A DNA stretch of 64,000 bases from contig JAKZZE010000009.1 in NCBI GenBank assembly GCA_024220505.1, forward strand, positions 1,622,001 to 1,686,000. Direction: 5' to 3'. The notes below the pieces were generated by a model that saw nothing but the letters and a program-made list of their open reading frames with translations, searched no databases and was not told the origin of the DNA. Positions 23,329 through 36,058 of this stretch are shown piece after piece. This DNA is from Rhizopus arrhizus (Eukaryota; Mucoromycota; Mucoromycetes; Mucorales; Rhizopodaceae). Numbering within the stretch: the stretch's first letter is position 1; every line of letters begins with the position of its first letter. The position numbers and the translations under genes were made by a program.

Positions 23329-25993
23329 ACTCCATTTTTTAATGTGCTTCGATTAAAAAATAAAATGTACAAAACGATTAATAATAATAAAAAGAATGAT
23401 AGAGACAAAGAAGCAAAGGTTGCTTATTAAATTAAAATACAACTAGTTTTCTAAAATACAGAAAAAAACGAGATGAGAATCAAAGTAGCCTTTCAGCACC
23501 TAATTAATAAATATTACAGGATGCAGACATGCGCATTAGATTGTATTCTAATTGTCTTCAGTTAATTGTAACAGCTCATTCTATCTAGAGAGTCTGTTAA
23601 CTTTCGATGACTGTCAAGACCCTTATTTGTTAACCAAAGCGATATAGAACAGACAATTTTTTTAATCAGCAAATGTTAACTTTAAAACACAGTTTGTAAC
23701 AAGAATAGAGAATACATAATATCATATTCCTCCTATTGATTGAAAGCAGTGTATTAGTTGGCTTTGAATCAATAAATAAAAATTTAAAGATAATACAATG
23801 TTGACCAATTGGTGTTTTATCTAGATTGCTATTTCATTGTATTTGTTTGTGTATCACAATCGCATTGATCATTAACAAGAGCGGTAAATGTGATACAAGT
23901 GGAGTAATACGGTTGCACACAATAAAATCTTCATTATCAGGATTCGTAGTGCTTAACTTTGTGTTACTGAATGTTTTGATTTTAGATGCATAAGATAAGA
24001 GGTTTCCCTCTTTTTCTTTTCTGCCACATGGTTAAAAATAATAAAAAAGTGTTTAAAAAAGCTATACAGATAAGTATGAATATATCTGCTATTGGATTGC
24101 TTAAATAAAGTAGGTGATTGATTAGAAAGACATATATTTTCAGATGCTTTGAAATGCTTTTGTTCTTAGAAGTATTTTTTTATTGTATCGCAAATGTAAA
24201 CGAATGCTTCTTTTTTACATTCATATTACTTTTATCGTTTATTTTCTGTAAACCAAACATATTTTGAATTGTTTGAACATACTTTGCACTCATTATACAA
24301 TTTAAACCTAAAGAAGTAGGATGTACCCTACAGTTATGGAAGCAGAAGCAGCATTTTCTTGATTGTGGTATTTCAAACTACATGTACTGTATACAAAAAA
24401 GAAGGTTAAAGTAATGCAAGATTGTAAGCAAAAAATATAATCTGCATTAGTATTTAAAAGTGGTATGTTACTTGTACCCATTCAAAAAATTTTAAGCTAG
24501 CTTATACATGTCATTCGAAGCGTACTTTTCTGTATTTTTAGTCATCTTTAAAAACATCATTCTTTTAATAATAAACCGTTCTCGATGCATAGCCCGAGAA
24601 AGAAAACAGGACGATTTAAAACAAGATATTCTACTGCAAATAGAAAACTTGACATTCTTAAAGAAGAATACCGCCATTTAAAAGTAGGCTCGGATCAAAG
24701 AAAGATCACTCTCATCCTTCGATAGTCTCAAGCATTAGTTTCAGCTGGATGATTTGAGTAACATAATCTATCGCCATAAAATTGATTCAATCCTACTTTG
24801 AATAGACAACAACGCTTAAGGCTAATAGGTTCATGCTTAATATTTACCTCACACTTTATCTGTGGACGTAAAAGTTTTGGGGAGGACAATTGAAGAATCA
24901 AGAAAACTTCAAATGTTGGGTAAAATGAAACAAACAAACCTTTTGACTAGATTATAAAGGTACACACATCACGAAACATCACATCTCTTTTCATAAGTTC
25001 TCGTGACGTTTATTTCGCGAACTCAGCGTTTTGATTTCTTTCCCTTGTAGGATCTTGTTCATCCCAAAAGCTTTTTTTTACTATCAAGAAATATGCATTA
25101 TTATTGTAAAAGAAGTAGTAATACATACCCAGCCAAATTATTGAATAGTAGGCAATAATGAAAAAAAAAAAAAATCACTACATTGCTTTATAAAGATGTT
25201 GATAATAAAATAATGAGTAAAGAAAGATTAGCTCTAAACTTAAATTTAAACTTGAGTATCTAAGGATCAACATGAAATAAACGTTTATGCGTATCTTGTT
25301 TCATCCGCCAATTTAAAAGGTCGGTTAAAATTTTTTTTTTTTTTTTCCTTATTTTTGGAAAAGACATAAGTGTTTTAATGATACAAATAAAGCGTCTCTT
25401 ATCTTCATTCGAAAACAAGTCAAACTATTTTCTGTATGAATAAAAAAAAAAAAAAAAGAAAAAATATAGGAAGTGATGACAGCATTTGGTTTTGAATGTC
25501 ATACACCTTCCTGTTCTTAAAGTAGCACAAAGTGGCGTTGAACATACACAGGTTGACACCATTTGGCGTGATTATATAAACAAAAAGTATAATTTTTAAA
25601 TGAAAAAGAGGCGTTCAATAACCCACTGTTTGTTTTCGCAAGCTCTTTTATACCCATTCTTTTCAGGCAACCTTAAAAACGGAATGATTTCTTCTCCCGC
25701 ACTCATCAGCCGCGGGGAAATTTCCATATAAAGCAAACATCCATACACTAAATAAAGAATAGTGGCTAAAATGAGCACGCTTGAAACGTTTAATGTCCGT
25801 TGAAATCAAGCTGTAAACTTTTCGCCCCAAAAATAAACTTGTATAAGCGCCCATTTTGGGGGAACCACTGACCTGTCAAAATCGTGCAAGCAAGACTCCG
25901 AAAGCGTTTATCGATGAACCATCTTTTTTAAAAGGTAATCGCTCATCTTTTTTCATATTTTCTTTTTCAACCCCCCATTCTTTTTTATTCAAC

Positions 25994-28011
25994 ATGTCTG
26001 AGGAAGTTGCCGTCCACCCAGTACCTAGTCGTCTTCTTGATCCTAATCAATGTCCTACTCCTTACGTTAGTTCTATGGAACAATATCGTTCCATGTGGAA
26101 GCAAAGTGTTGAGGATCCCAACACCTTCTTTGGCAACGTAAAGATCGATAACAAAATGGATGAATAGAATACTAATATCTTTATTAGCTCGCTCGTGAAC
26201 TTTTAACATGGGACAAACCCTTCACGACCGTCTCTCACGGATCCTTTGAGACTGGAGACGTAGCATGGTTTTTAGATGGAGAATTGAACGCTTGTTACAA
26301 CGCGGTCGACCGCCACGCCTTGAAGAATCCCGACAAGATTGCGATCATTTACGAAGGTGATGAGCCTACCAACGTCCAACATATCACCTACGGCCAGCTC
26401 TTGCGCGATGTTTGCAGAATGAGTAACGTCTTGAAGAACTTGGGTGTTCGCAAGGGAGACAGTGTTGCCATCTATATGCCCATGATCCCCGAGACCATGG
26501 TTTCCATCTTGGCCTGTGCCCGTATCGGTGCCATTCACTCTGTTGTCTTTGCTGGTTTCTCTGCCGAATCGCTCTTGGATCGTGTTGCTGACTGTGGTGC
26601 TCATGTCGTGATCACTTCAGATGAAGGACGTCGTGGGGGTAAGAACATTGCAACAAAGCGTATTGTGGATGACGCGTTGAGCAAGGAAGAAAAGCATCAA
26701 GTGGAACATGTGATTGTCTACCAGCGTACTGGATCCGAAATATCAATGATGGAAAATCGTGATTTGTGGTGGCACGAAGAAATGGCCAAAGTTCGTCCTG
26801 TCTGCCCTCATGAACGTATGAGCGCCGAAGACCCCTTGTTCTTACTCTATACCTCAGGTTCTACGGGTGCTCCCAAGGGTATCGTTCACTCTACCGGTGG
26901 TTATCTTTTAGGTGCCTCTGCCACTGTTAAATACATTTTTGATGTGCACGAACAAGATATTTATGCCTGTATGGCCGATATCGGTTGGGTCACTGGTCAC
27001 ACCTATGGCCTCTATGGACCCCTTACTTTGGGTGCCACCACCGTCTTGTTTGAATCCACTCCTACTTATCCTAACCCTTCTCGTTTCTGGCACTTGATTG
27101 AAAAGCACAAGATCACTCAGTTCTACACTGCCCCCACAGCCATTCGTGCCCTTCAACGTTTAGGTGATGAGTGGGTTGAAAACATTGACTTGAGCAGCTT
27201 GCGTGTGATTGGATCCGTTGGTGAACCCATCAACCCCGAAGCTTGGAATTGGTACAATGAAAAAGTAGGCAAGAACCGCTGTGCTGTTGTCGACACCTAC
27301 TGGCAAACCGAAACTGGTTCTATCATCATCAGTCCTCTTCCTGGTGCGATCCCTACCAAAGCCGGTTCTGCCACTTTACCCTTCTTTGGTATCCAACCCA
27401 TCTTGTTGAACCCTGCCACAGGCCAAGTCTTGGAAAGTGGTGAAGAAGCCGGTGTTCTTGCCATTCGCAGCCCATGGCCCTCCATGGCTCGCTCTGTCTT
27501 CAACAACCACCAACGTTTCCTCGAGACTTACACAAAGCCTTACCCTGGCTATTATTATACTGGTGATGGTGCCTCGATTGACAAGGACGGTTATATCTGG
27601 ATCCGTGGTCGCGTGGATGACGTGATCAATGTCTCTGGTCACCGTTTATCTACTGCTGAAATCGAATCTGCCCTGAGTGCTCATCAGGCCGTTGCTGAAT
27701 CTGCCGTGGTCGGTGCTCAAGATGACTTGACCGGCCAAGCTATTCACGCCTTTGTGTCTCTTAAGCCTCATATTCAGGTGAATGAAGGCCTTGATCGTGA
27801 ACTGATCTTGACTGTGCGTAAGATCATTGGTCCTTTTGCTGCTCCCAAACGTATCTATATCGTTCGTGAACATCCCAAGACTCGTTCTGGTAAAATCGTC
27901 CGTCGTATCCTTCGTAAGATTGTGAATGGTGAGCATGAACAATTGGGTGATACCTCTACCTTGGCTGATCCTACTGTTGTTGCCTCTATTGTATCTCAAG
28001 TACACAACTAA
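25994..28011 (+). CDS. ACS1: Acetyl-CoA synthetase (AMP-forming)
   Basis: Two exons, 25994-26137 and 26188-28011, separated by a 50 bp intron with an ACTAAT branch site, give 655 residues, the normal length of the family. It makes acetyl-CoA from acetate, ATP and CoA, needed for growth on acetate or ethanol and for histone acetylation. Visible signatures are [11 protein letters not shown] (about 269-279, phosphate loop), TYWQTETG in the acyl-adenylate region, [23 protein letters not shown], and SGKIVRRIL with the conserved catalytic Lys at about 617. Codons are richer in C-ending forms than in neighbours, as for a highly expressed gene. The symbol follows yeast ACS1; filamentous fungi call it facA or acu-5. 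Confidence 0.97.
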
Positions 28012-28855
28012 GTAATATTTGCACAATTTTTTTTTTTTATATTTTGTATTTATTCTGTATAAATCAACTTACCCTCTCCTTTTTCTTTTTCTTTATTCAC
28101 AGTAGAAAAAAAAAAAAAGTATTTAATTTTAATAAAAAAAGCATCTCCGTTTTTGTTTTAAACTTCTGTGGATCGTTTTTTATTTTACAGGCAATAAATT
28201 TCATTTTGCGTATAAGAGGTGCCTAATCCAGAGAGATGTAAAGATCCAATCCTCAGCTTTTTTTTTTTTGGACAAAAGTGACTTTTTACAGACTGTCATC
28301 CTTTTTAACATTCATCCATAGTAAAACGATGAATAACAGTGATCTTATTGACAAGATCATTTTGATTCTAAAAGAAGCTTTTGAAAATAAACTTTTGCTT
28401 GCACAAATAAATAATGAAATAATCAACAATGCTCTAAAGATATTTAACAAGACATTATTATCACAAGTACTTGTCAAACCTTAAAGGTCCAAACTATAGT
28501 TCAACATTCTAGGATTTATCTACACTTTGACTGCCCAAGTATTACATCTTACATTATCACAACAAGTTTACAGCCTATGATTTTCTTGCTACAGTCAGCC
28601 GATTCATATGGCAATAAATTCCTGGCTTGGACGAGATTGTCATCAATCAAACCCAGAAGGAACTGTTGAAACTATAGGCTTATAATTATTATGTTTATAT
28701 CTTCTTCTAACGAGTCACTGTCTCATATACTTGCATCTTTTTTGAATCCTTATATTCTTTGATGACTTTTCATCCATAAAAAAAAAAAAAATGATGTCTT
28801 TTGTTATTCCACACTTCAAATACCGCATTCATTGTGATACTTATTTTGTAGTTGC

Positions 28856-28887
<32 letters not shown>

Positions 28888-28921
28888 CTTTTTTTTTAAA
28901 TAAAAAGACACATACTTTGAG
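28012..28921. other. Spacer with T-rich tracts
   Basis: No supported gene. A 68-codon frame at 28278-28484 has no motif. A near-pure T run at 28857-28898 precedes the stress-protein gene and is probably part of its promoter. Confidence 0.45.
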
Positions 28922-30151
28922 ATGAGTCGCCCTTCTGTAATAAAAATAGATAGAAAGAAAAAGAACCTTTTTTTTTAACTGCATTTCTCTATAGAATACC
29001 AGCAATACCAACCACTGGGATCTCGATGCTATGCTGGCACAAGAAATTCAAGAACTCAATAGAGACACACCCGAAGACCGTCGTGTGAAAGAAGCGGTGA
29101 TAATGTCCAAACCAGATCCTAACCGTATTAGTGCCAATGACGATGACGATGATTCTGATGACGACTCAAGATATTATTATTATGATAGTGACGACTATGA
29201 AGACGACTTGGCCATTCGTGACCCTGAACTATTCAAGATAACAGAAAGCAATCGTCAGATTAGACTAGACGATAACTCGGGTGAAAAGCACACGACCTCC
29301 ACACGACTTATTCGACGACCAGCCGAACTTGTGTTTTCTGAACCGCCTGTGTTGATATCACGAGATGATTGCATTGAAGTCACCTTTTACTATGGCTTGT
29401 CTGAAAAGAGTACGACGAGTCGAAATACAAAGCGATACATGATGATGTGTGATTTTGGACAGGAGAGTATGTATGCCTTAAAGTGGGGAATAGGTACCTT
29501 GTTACGCAGCGGAGATGAAGTGCATGTTGCTAGTGTGGTTGGTACAGATGAAGCAGTGGAGAATATGAATGATGATGAGAAATATAAATTATGGAGAGAG
29601 GTAAGCTAATTAGGATATGACTTGTAAACATGACTCATATTTTATAAAGTTGGACCATAATTCAAAGAGGATGATTTCTCGAGTTCGAACAGTGATGGAT
29701 GAAATGTTGCTTTACAATATAAAGATTGTAGTACATTCATTAGCAGCTGAGAAGACAAGAGAGGCTTTATTAGAATTGGTATATAAAAAAAAGAGGGTTG
29801 TTTATCTAAACTTATGTGGCTCTACCTAGATTTTTGCTACACCAAACTTGACGATGGTTGTTTGTGGTTCAAGAGATCGTGGATCACTTAAAGGGTATTT
29901 GATATTATGAAGCATGACTATATTAATAAATATCGCATAGTATCTTGATGGGAAGTGTGTCTACTTTTCTTGTTCACAATTCGCCAGTACCAGTAAATGT
30001 AGTTCGTCCGTTGAAGAAGAAGAAGAAAGCTAAACACAAAAAGACAGCAGCACAAAAGTTGAGTCAGAGTGTGATGAATGGACAATTAAAGGTAGATGAA
30101 GCAGAAGGAGCAGCTCTTAGTATCAACAGTTATGATGGTACAATTTCATAA
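28922..30151 (+). CDS. Universal stress protein (UspA) domain protein
   Basis: Five exons (28922-28936, 28995-29600, 29650-29778, 29830-29894, 29941-30151) give 341 residues. The first exon is only 15 nt (MSRPS); it is chosen because it supplies the in-frame ATG and a clean 58 bp intron. Residues about 50-75 are acidic and tyrosine-rich (DDDDDSDDDSRYYYYDSDDYEDD). The UspA fold starts near YMMMCDFGQESMYALKWGIG and closes with LTMVVCGSRDRGSLKGILMGSVSTFLVHNSPVPVNVV, which holds the family's nucleotide-binding G-rich loop and the following S/T positions. The tail starts with a lysine run (KKKKKKAKHKK). Fungal members are cytosolic stress-linked proteins of uncertain biochemical role. The splice joins restore the GSLKG/ILMGS motif, which supports the model. 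Confidence 0.9.
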
Positions 30152-30290
30152 TTTATTATTCAAGCAAACACAATAGTTATCACTAATAAACTTAATAACA
30201 TCATGATTAATCTTGATATAAATGCTCCTTGATGGGATGTTTGAGTTGTCCCTGTTGGAATATTCTAAATGAATTGATTCAATACAAGTT

Positions 30291-31010
30291 TTATAAGCTC
30301 GTATACTTTACAAATGCAATACCAAATGGCATGAAACCAAACCCTGCAGATATTGACATACTACCTCTGTGAAAGGTATCATTCCCGAAAAAGTAATTGA
30401 CAGGTCGATTTGGATCACGAAGAGGAGGAGGTCTTTGACCAGCAGGACGTGTGGGTATAGATGGGTCCATTCTGTAATTAGGTTATAAAATAGCCTTTCA
30501 ATTATTCAAATTGTACCTGAAATCAATCTCTTCTTTACCACGACCATAAATCGGTATCACTTTATCTTTACCACAACCTGCTTTACATACCGGACAGGTA
30601 GGATTACGTGACTGAGCATTAAGCCACTGTGCTAAACATGACCAACTATAGATTTGTTATGTTATGAATTGAAGGCATTTATTTACCAAAACAAGTGTCC
30701 ACATAACGTCAAAACTGGATGTATCGCTGTATCAAAACTTTTTAACTTTAGGAACGATATATTTTCCGTGTACTAAAAATAAAAGAAAAAAGAGAAAAGG
30801 AGAGGGGAGAATTATTTACCAAATATTGCATTCATAAAACTCTTCTCCATTATGGCTTTCGTTATTATGATTGATATCATTTTGTATTGTTTTTGTTTTT
30901 ATTTTTCGACTTCGTAATTCATATGCTCTTGACTCATTATTTGTATTAGTAGAAGCACTATTACTATTGTTTTCATTATGAATTGGTGTTGTCTCTGCAT
31001 TAGATTCCAT
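30291..31010 (-). CDS. RNF5/RMA-like RING E3 ubiquitin ligase
   Basis: Four exons on the minus strand (31010-30820, 30737-30687, 30645-30517, 30471-30291) give 183 residues. The C3HC4 RING is complete after splicing: Cys61, Cys64, Cys76, His78, Cys81, Cys84, Cys98 and Cys101 (CNICFDTA, LTLCGHLFCWSCL, CPVC). It is followed by KDKVIPIYGRGKEE and a proline-rich stretch, PTRPAGQRPPP, typical of RNF5/RNF185 and plant RMA ligases, which act in ER-associated degradation. The tail (SAGFGFMPFGIAF) is only mildly hydrophobic, and the usual C-terminal membrane helix is not evident. The N-terminus is Asn/Ser-rich. The 41 bp intron after exon 2 is the shortest in the window. It is transcribed away from the DUF3605 gene and ends 139 bp from the stress-protein stop. 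Confidence 0.9.
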
Positions 31011-31019
31011 TTTAATTAG

Positions 31020-31064
<45 letters not shown>

Positions 31065-31374
31065 CAACAAAATTTATGCATATTTTTAGTGAAAACGGTG
31101 TTTTAATTATGATATTATCACCCACTCACTTTTGTAGTTTACAAGAAAAATTAAATGAGAAAAGAAGGATAAGAAAGAAAGATGATTAGGAAAAAGAAGT
31201 GAGCTATAAAAACATGACCCATTTGACATTTACATAAAGAATGGCTGACTTTTATACACGTCACATTGATTACATAACCTTGCCTTTTAAAGAATCACTT
31301 TTTATCCCCCTTTTTTTTTTCTATTCCTTTTTTTTTTTCTCTCCTTTTTCATTTTTTTTTTTAATATAAAAGTG
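31011..31374. promoter_or_regulatory. Shared divergent promoter region (RING / DUF3605 genes)
   Basis: 364 bp lie between the two divergent start codons. It contains a 44-nt poly(A) run at 31020-31063 directly before the RING gene, a TATAAAAA box at 31205-31212 and long T runs before the DUF3605 ATG. Sharing of control elements is inferred from position only. Confidence 0.5.
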
Positions 31375-31874
31375 ATGCCTCCTACAATCAGTGATGAAAT
31401 AGGAGATCAATATTCTGACCATGTTCATCCTTGGGAAGAAATATTACATTATGTTGGTAAAATAAGGCTATTAATTGTTAAAATAGTTTATAAATGATTG
31501 TTTTAGCTATCAATCAAGTCAGTCAACTTCGCAGGAAGAGAGAGGATGAAATAGTTTATAGAAAATGGACACTTGACACAATAGAAAAATATAAAAGTAT
31601 TGAGAATTATTTGATAAAAGAAAAGCTTCATTTTCCTGACATTCAACCTTCCTATCTGATCCTTCCCAACGATTTTCCTTATTCAGTAGAACCTGGTACT
31701 GAACATATCTTGATTTGGTCAAAGGAACCCTTGATGTCTGAATTTGTAGAGCACCTTTTAGAGCAAGAGTACGGAAGTAATGTTTGGGAATGGACTTATT
31801 TTGTGAATCCACCAGAATTACAAAGTGTTCGTCGATTTCCACACGTTCACGTTTTCATGCGTAAAAAAAAATAA
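31375..31874 (+). CDS. DUF3605 family protein (GlcNAc-induced protein 1-like)
   Basis: Two exons, 31375-31456 and 31507-31874, with a 50 bp intron, give 149 residues. The order of conserved blocks fits DUF3605: HPWEEI near the start, REDEIVYRKW, then LPNDFPYSVEPGTEHILIWS and an HVHVFMR-like end. Some fungal members are annotated as N-acetylglucosamine-induced protein 1; the biochemical function is unknown. No signal peptide or membrane helix is visible. The first exon is required to supply an ATG in frame and the conserved HPWEE piece. Confidence 0.8.
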
Positions 31875-32364
31875 ATAGTCTAAATAGCGACACAAACACT
31901 ATCCATCGTTTATAATCTGTAAACAGTGCAATAACTTGATTTTTTTTTTTTGTAATTCAATGTTACATAAACATAAACACATGGCTAGATTATTGTGTTC
32001 CTTTTCACTTCAAAATGGATAAACCAAGAACCTAAATAGCAGCTGACTGATAATCCTGAAACAGATAAATAAACTTTAAATAGACGCTGTACTACACCAT
32101 GACTTTGCTCCCTCTTTCTTTCTTTTACTTGTCAATTAAGCAGAATGAATAAAATACACAATAAATGACTATTCAATTTATAAACAAGACTGTGTAGTGA
32201 AGAAATGGTTCCTGGTTCAATTTGATCAAAACAGAATATTCCCCGATAGAGGAAACAAGGGGGAATGTTGAAGTGAACAATAAGAAGTATCAATAAAGAC
32301 AGTGAATCAATCAGACCTCATCATCTCTCCTTTTTCTCTCTTTCTCTCTCTCTTTTCCATTTCA

Positions 32365-32416
<52 letters not shown>

Positions 32417-32510
32417 TTTTTTTCACTCAAAATAATAATAAATAAATAAAAAAATAAAAAAACATAAATTACCTCCTCTTTTTTCTTTTATTTTTATTTT
32501 CTATAAAAAT
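31875..32510. other. Intergenic region with a long pyrimidine tract
   Basis: This is the 3' flank of the DUF3605 gene and the promoter of the kinesin gene. 32326-32423 is almost pure C/T, ending in long T runs, and then switches to A-rich DNA up to the ATG. No gene was seen. Confidence 0.6.
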
Positions 32511-35500
32511 ATGACGGGAACAAGCACATCATCAGTCAGGTACAATAAACATAAAATATAAAGGAAGGATACACAAACATGTTGAATAGAGTAGCAGTAC
32601 GAGTGAGACCACTAACAGAACAAGAGAGACAACAGCAAATGTCAATCACATTTCAACCCAACAACCAAATATCAGTCAGTGGAGATAAATCATTCACTTT
32701 TGATTATGTCTATCCACCTCATTCTGGTCAGCAAGAAGTATTCAATACTTGTGTTATACCCTTATTAAATAAATTCCTTGAAGGGTAATTTTATAAAGAC
32801 AACAACACTTGTACTCATCCACTTTTAGGTACAACTCAACTATTCTTGCTTACGGGTAACACAAACAAAACTACAAACAACATACTCATTCAACTCGATA
32901 GACAAACAGGCAGTGGGAAAACCTATAGTATGGGGATTGGTATAGAATACACAACAAATGAAGGCATCGTACCTCGATTCGTTCACTCCTTGTTTCAGCA
33001 ACTGCATCAAAAACAATCCTTGCTAGATTCTTTTTCATTTCAAGTCTCTGTCTCCTTTTTAGAATTACACCAAGAAGACTTGGTTGATCTCTTGGGTGAT
33101 AAAGGTTTCAATCTGACTATACGTGAAGACACACATGGAAATATCTGCTGGACGGGTGTGAAAGAAGAAGTGGTTTGTGATCCAAAGGAACTTATGAGGT
33201 AAACTATCAGATATTCAGAATGAATTTAATAAAATAAATTAGTTTCTTGAGAAAAGGTTCAATAGCAAGAACAACTGCTTCTACAGATATGAATCATAAT
33301 TCATCAAGATCGCATGCTATATTTTCTGTTGTACTAAGACAATTTCACCAAAATAAGAAGCTTGTTTCAAAATTTCATTTTGTTGATTTAGCCGGTTCAG
33401 AAAGAGTAAGTGAATAACATTAGCCTAAATAAAGTAACTCATTGTTATCGTAGCTAAAGCGTACAAATGCAGTAGGTGATCGAGCAAGAGAAGGCATCTC
33501 TATCAACAGCGGCTTACTCGCATTGGGTAATGTCATTTCCGCTCTCGGAGATGAATCTCGTCGTGTGTCACATATACCTTATCGGGACTCGAAACTCACA
33601 CGATTACTGCAAGACTCCCTTGGGGGAAACAGCCAAACGTTGATGCTTGCCTGTGCTTCACCCGCTGATATCAATGTCACCGAGACTCTCAATACACTCA
33701 AATACGCTAATCGTGCTCGAAATATTCGTAATCGTGTCGCTGTCAATCAGGAGATGGGTGAAACTGAAAAACTAAAGCAGACAATCACTCGACTCAAGGA
33801 GGAAATCAGGAGTAATGATGATTTTCTTCATGCAGTCAATAACGAGATGGATGCCTTGAAAAGGGAAGTTCAGGTGCTGAGCACCACTCTGCAGCAAAAG
33901 AGTATTGAGTTGGCTTGTGTAAAGTGTGAACGAGATCAATATAAACATCAGCTCATGGCTGATGATCATGGTCTTGTACCGCCCATGATGGATGATGACC
34001 AAACCTTGGTCAACGATCATCCTCTGGTGACAGAATATGCTCAGATCATTGAGTCCCTCAAGATTGAGCTGCTTCAAACACAAGAAAAATTAAAGCTCGC
34101 TCAGGAAAGACAGCATGATGATGATGAAACATTGGTCGGTTCACCTTGTCATTCATCAAATCAGTGTCCTCCAGTCTATGTGTCTGACAAGACATCTTCA
34201 AATAAGAAACGACATCGTGTCGGTAAAAGATCAAAGTATAATAAAAAGAAAAATACTTCTTTCACTACCACAACAGCAATCGCAGTTTTTCCTAAACAGC
34301 AGAAAAAGAATAACAAGTTTTTACAAGAAATCAAGAGAAAGTTACAAAAAGAAATCGATTTCCTAAAGGTAAAAAATAAAAACGTCCGTGGAGTCCAGAT
34401 GAGTCATACTTGATATTTTTAGCAACATCAATTCACTTGTAATGAAGAAAATGAGGTACCAAACACAAAGGTAATCCTTTTTTCTTTTTCTTAAAACACA
34501 AATTATGTTAAAACACAGTCTAATAGTACAGAAGACGTACCTTGGGCTCTATTCATACTGACCTGCAGCGAAATAATAATGACAACCAAAACTCTTCTCA
34601 GACTCTCTTGCTACAAAAGCTTGGTTCGATGATCGACACCCAACACGAGCTCATCCAACAGCTCGAACAAGCAAGCCAAGCCAAGGACGACCTGAGCTTT
34701 TTTCACGCTCAAAAGCTAGCCGAACTGAACACCAAGAAGAACATGACCCTCACCCATCACAAACGTGAACTGGCCGATCTCAAGGCTCAGTATGAATGCA
34801 GATTGAAAAAACAGCAAGTCGAGCTCCAGACCTTGCGTAGAAAACACATGCAGCTGATGAGCAAAACAGATCGCATGCGACACCAAAGCCAATCCTTAGT
34901 GGATCAACTGAACCGGACGGTTGAAAAACTTGGCCGGGAAAAGAAAAAGACGACGAAGCGAATGAAGCAGGAATCGGATCGTGCGCGTGAAAAGATGCTC
35001 GAGTACGAAAAGGCTCTGGGAAAAGCAAAAAAGCAAGAGGCACAATCGGTCACGACCAAGAAACGACTGGAGAGAGAGATCGGTGTACAAAAAGTGGCCT
35101 ATAAGCGCTTGACGGAAGAAATGGTGGGCTTGATGGGTCAGATGAAACAAGTGGCGGCAATTGTGAAAAAGCTGGCGAGTACCAACCCAAAGTTGGATAT
35201 GACTGGAAAGGCCCTTTTGGCGAAGGCTTTGACGTGTGCAAATGTAAGAGGGTACCATGCCAAGCCGAGTGCGTCAAAGAAAACTTCTGGAAAGCTCAAG
35301 GCGGCCACACTTCAGCAACGTGTGTTTCATAAAAAGAAAGTCATAAATAGGTACACAAACATTGAAATTTATCAGGAAACTAAACATTACAAAGTGCTAT
35401 TGCTGTCTTTGTTAAAGATCAAGCGATGCATACTGCAACTGAAGATATAGCACGCAAGGTACACCCTACCTACAAATCATTCATCCTATCCTAACTCATC

Positions 35501-36028
35501 TCCTTTTCTCTCTGAAAGCGTAATAGTCTCGTCCTAGAACAAAAAGAGCTTTTAGCCGAAAGAAAGCTTGTGCTTACAGAAGCACACAAAAAAGACACAT
35601 TTAGCTTTAAGGAACTATCAGAGACACAATACATGGATGAAAGGATTGACACAATCACACTAGAACTCAGTTTACTAGATCATCAACTCCAACTCATTCA
35701 AAGAGCCAAAGAAAATGACAGCTGGACGGACGACATGGACAACAGAGAAGACGCTTATGAAACAGCACTTTCGCTGATAAGAACATTAGAATATGAAGAA
35801 GCACGGCTGATATCAGAATTATTCATGGAAGAGCTGATTCAATTAAAAAAGACGTGCCAATTTGATACTTTATCCACACAACCCATGGGTTCCATGCTTC
35901 AATCACTCCAAGCTGCAGTGGTACAAGTCAGAAGAATCACGTCCTCGCGAGAATTGGATCCGATCTTGATGCGCATCTTGAACAATTCAATCCAAATACA
36001 ACACGGTCTTCTTTTACCTAAAACTTAA
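32511..36028 (+). CDS. Kinesin-4 family motor protein (KIF4/KIF21-like)
   Basis: Ten exons (32511-32539, 32590-32784, 32829-32855, 32902-33198, 33243-33405, 33454-34368, 34423-34470, 34527-35350, 35395-35458, 35519-36028) give 1,023 residues. The motor domain is N-terminal: VAVRVRPL at the start, P-loop GQTGSGKT at 84-91, SSRSHAIF, and DLAGSER at 231-237. [33 protein letters not shown] is characteristic of kinesin-4, and [16 protein letters not shown] completes the motor. A neck and long coiled coils follow (about 330-900, [13 protein letters not shown] onward), with [21 protein letters not shown] typical of fungal KIF4-like stalks. Such motors act in spindle and chromosome processes or microtubule length control. 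A 27-nt exon 3 and the following intron split the P-loop. Exon 7 is less certain because an alternative GAG/GTACCA donor also keeps frame. Confidence 0.92.
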
Positions 36029-36058
36029 TGTTTATTATTTTTGTAAAAATAAAAAAAT

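Larger units (their letters stand above)
21529..25993. other. Large gene-free region
   Basis: About 4.4 kb without a supported gene. It holds two very long poly(A) tracts, several shorter A/T runs and the promoter of the acetyl-CoA synthetase gene at its right end. Frames here are short, low in complexity or products of the homopolymers. Confidence 0.5.

Noticed and set aside
22472..23408. ORFs encoding poly-Lys or poly-Phe
   Set aside because: They are only translations of the long poly(A)/poly(T) tracts.
26272..28026. Long antisense and alternate-frame ORFs over the acetyl-CoA synthetase, histone and DUF3712 genes
   Set aside because: They are shadows produced by biased codon use of the true coding strand and carry no family motifs.
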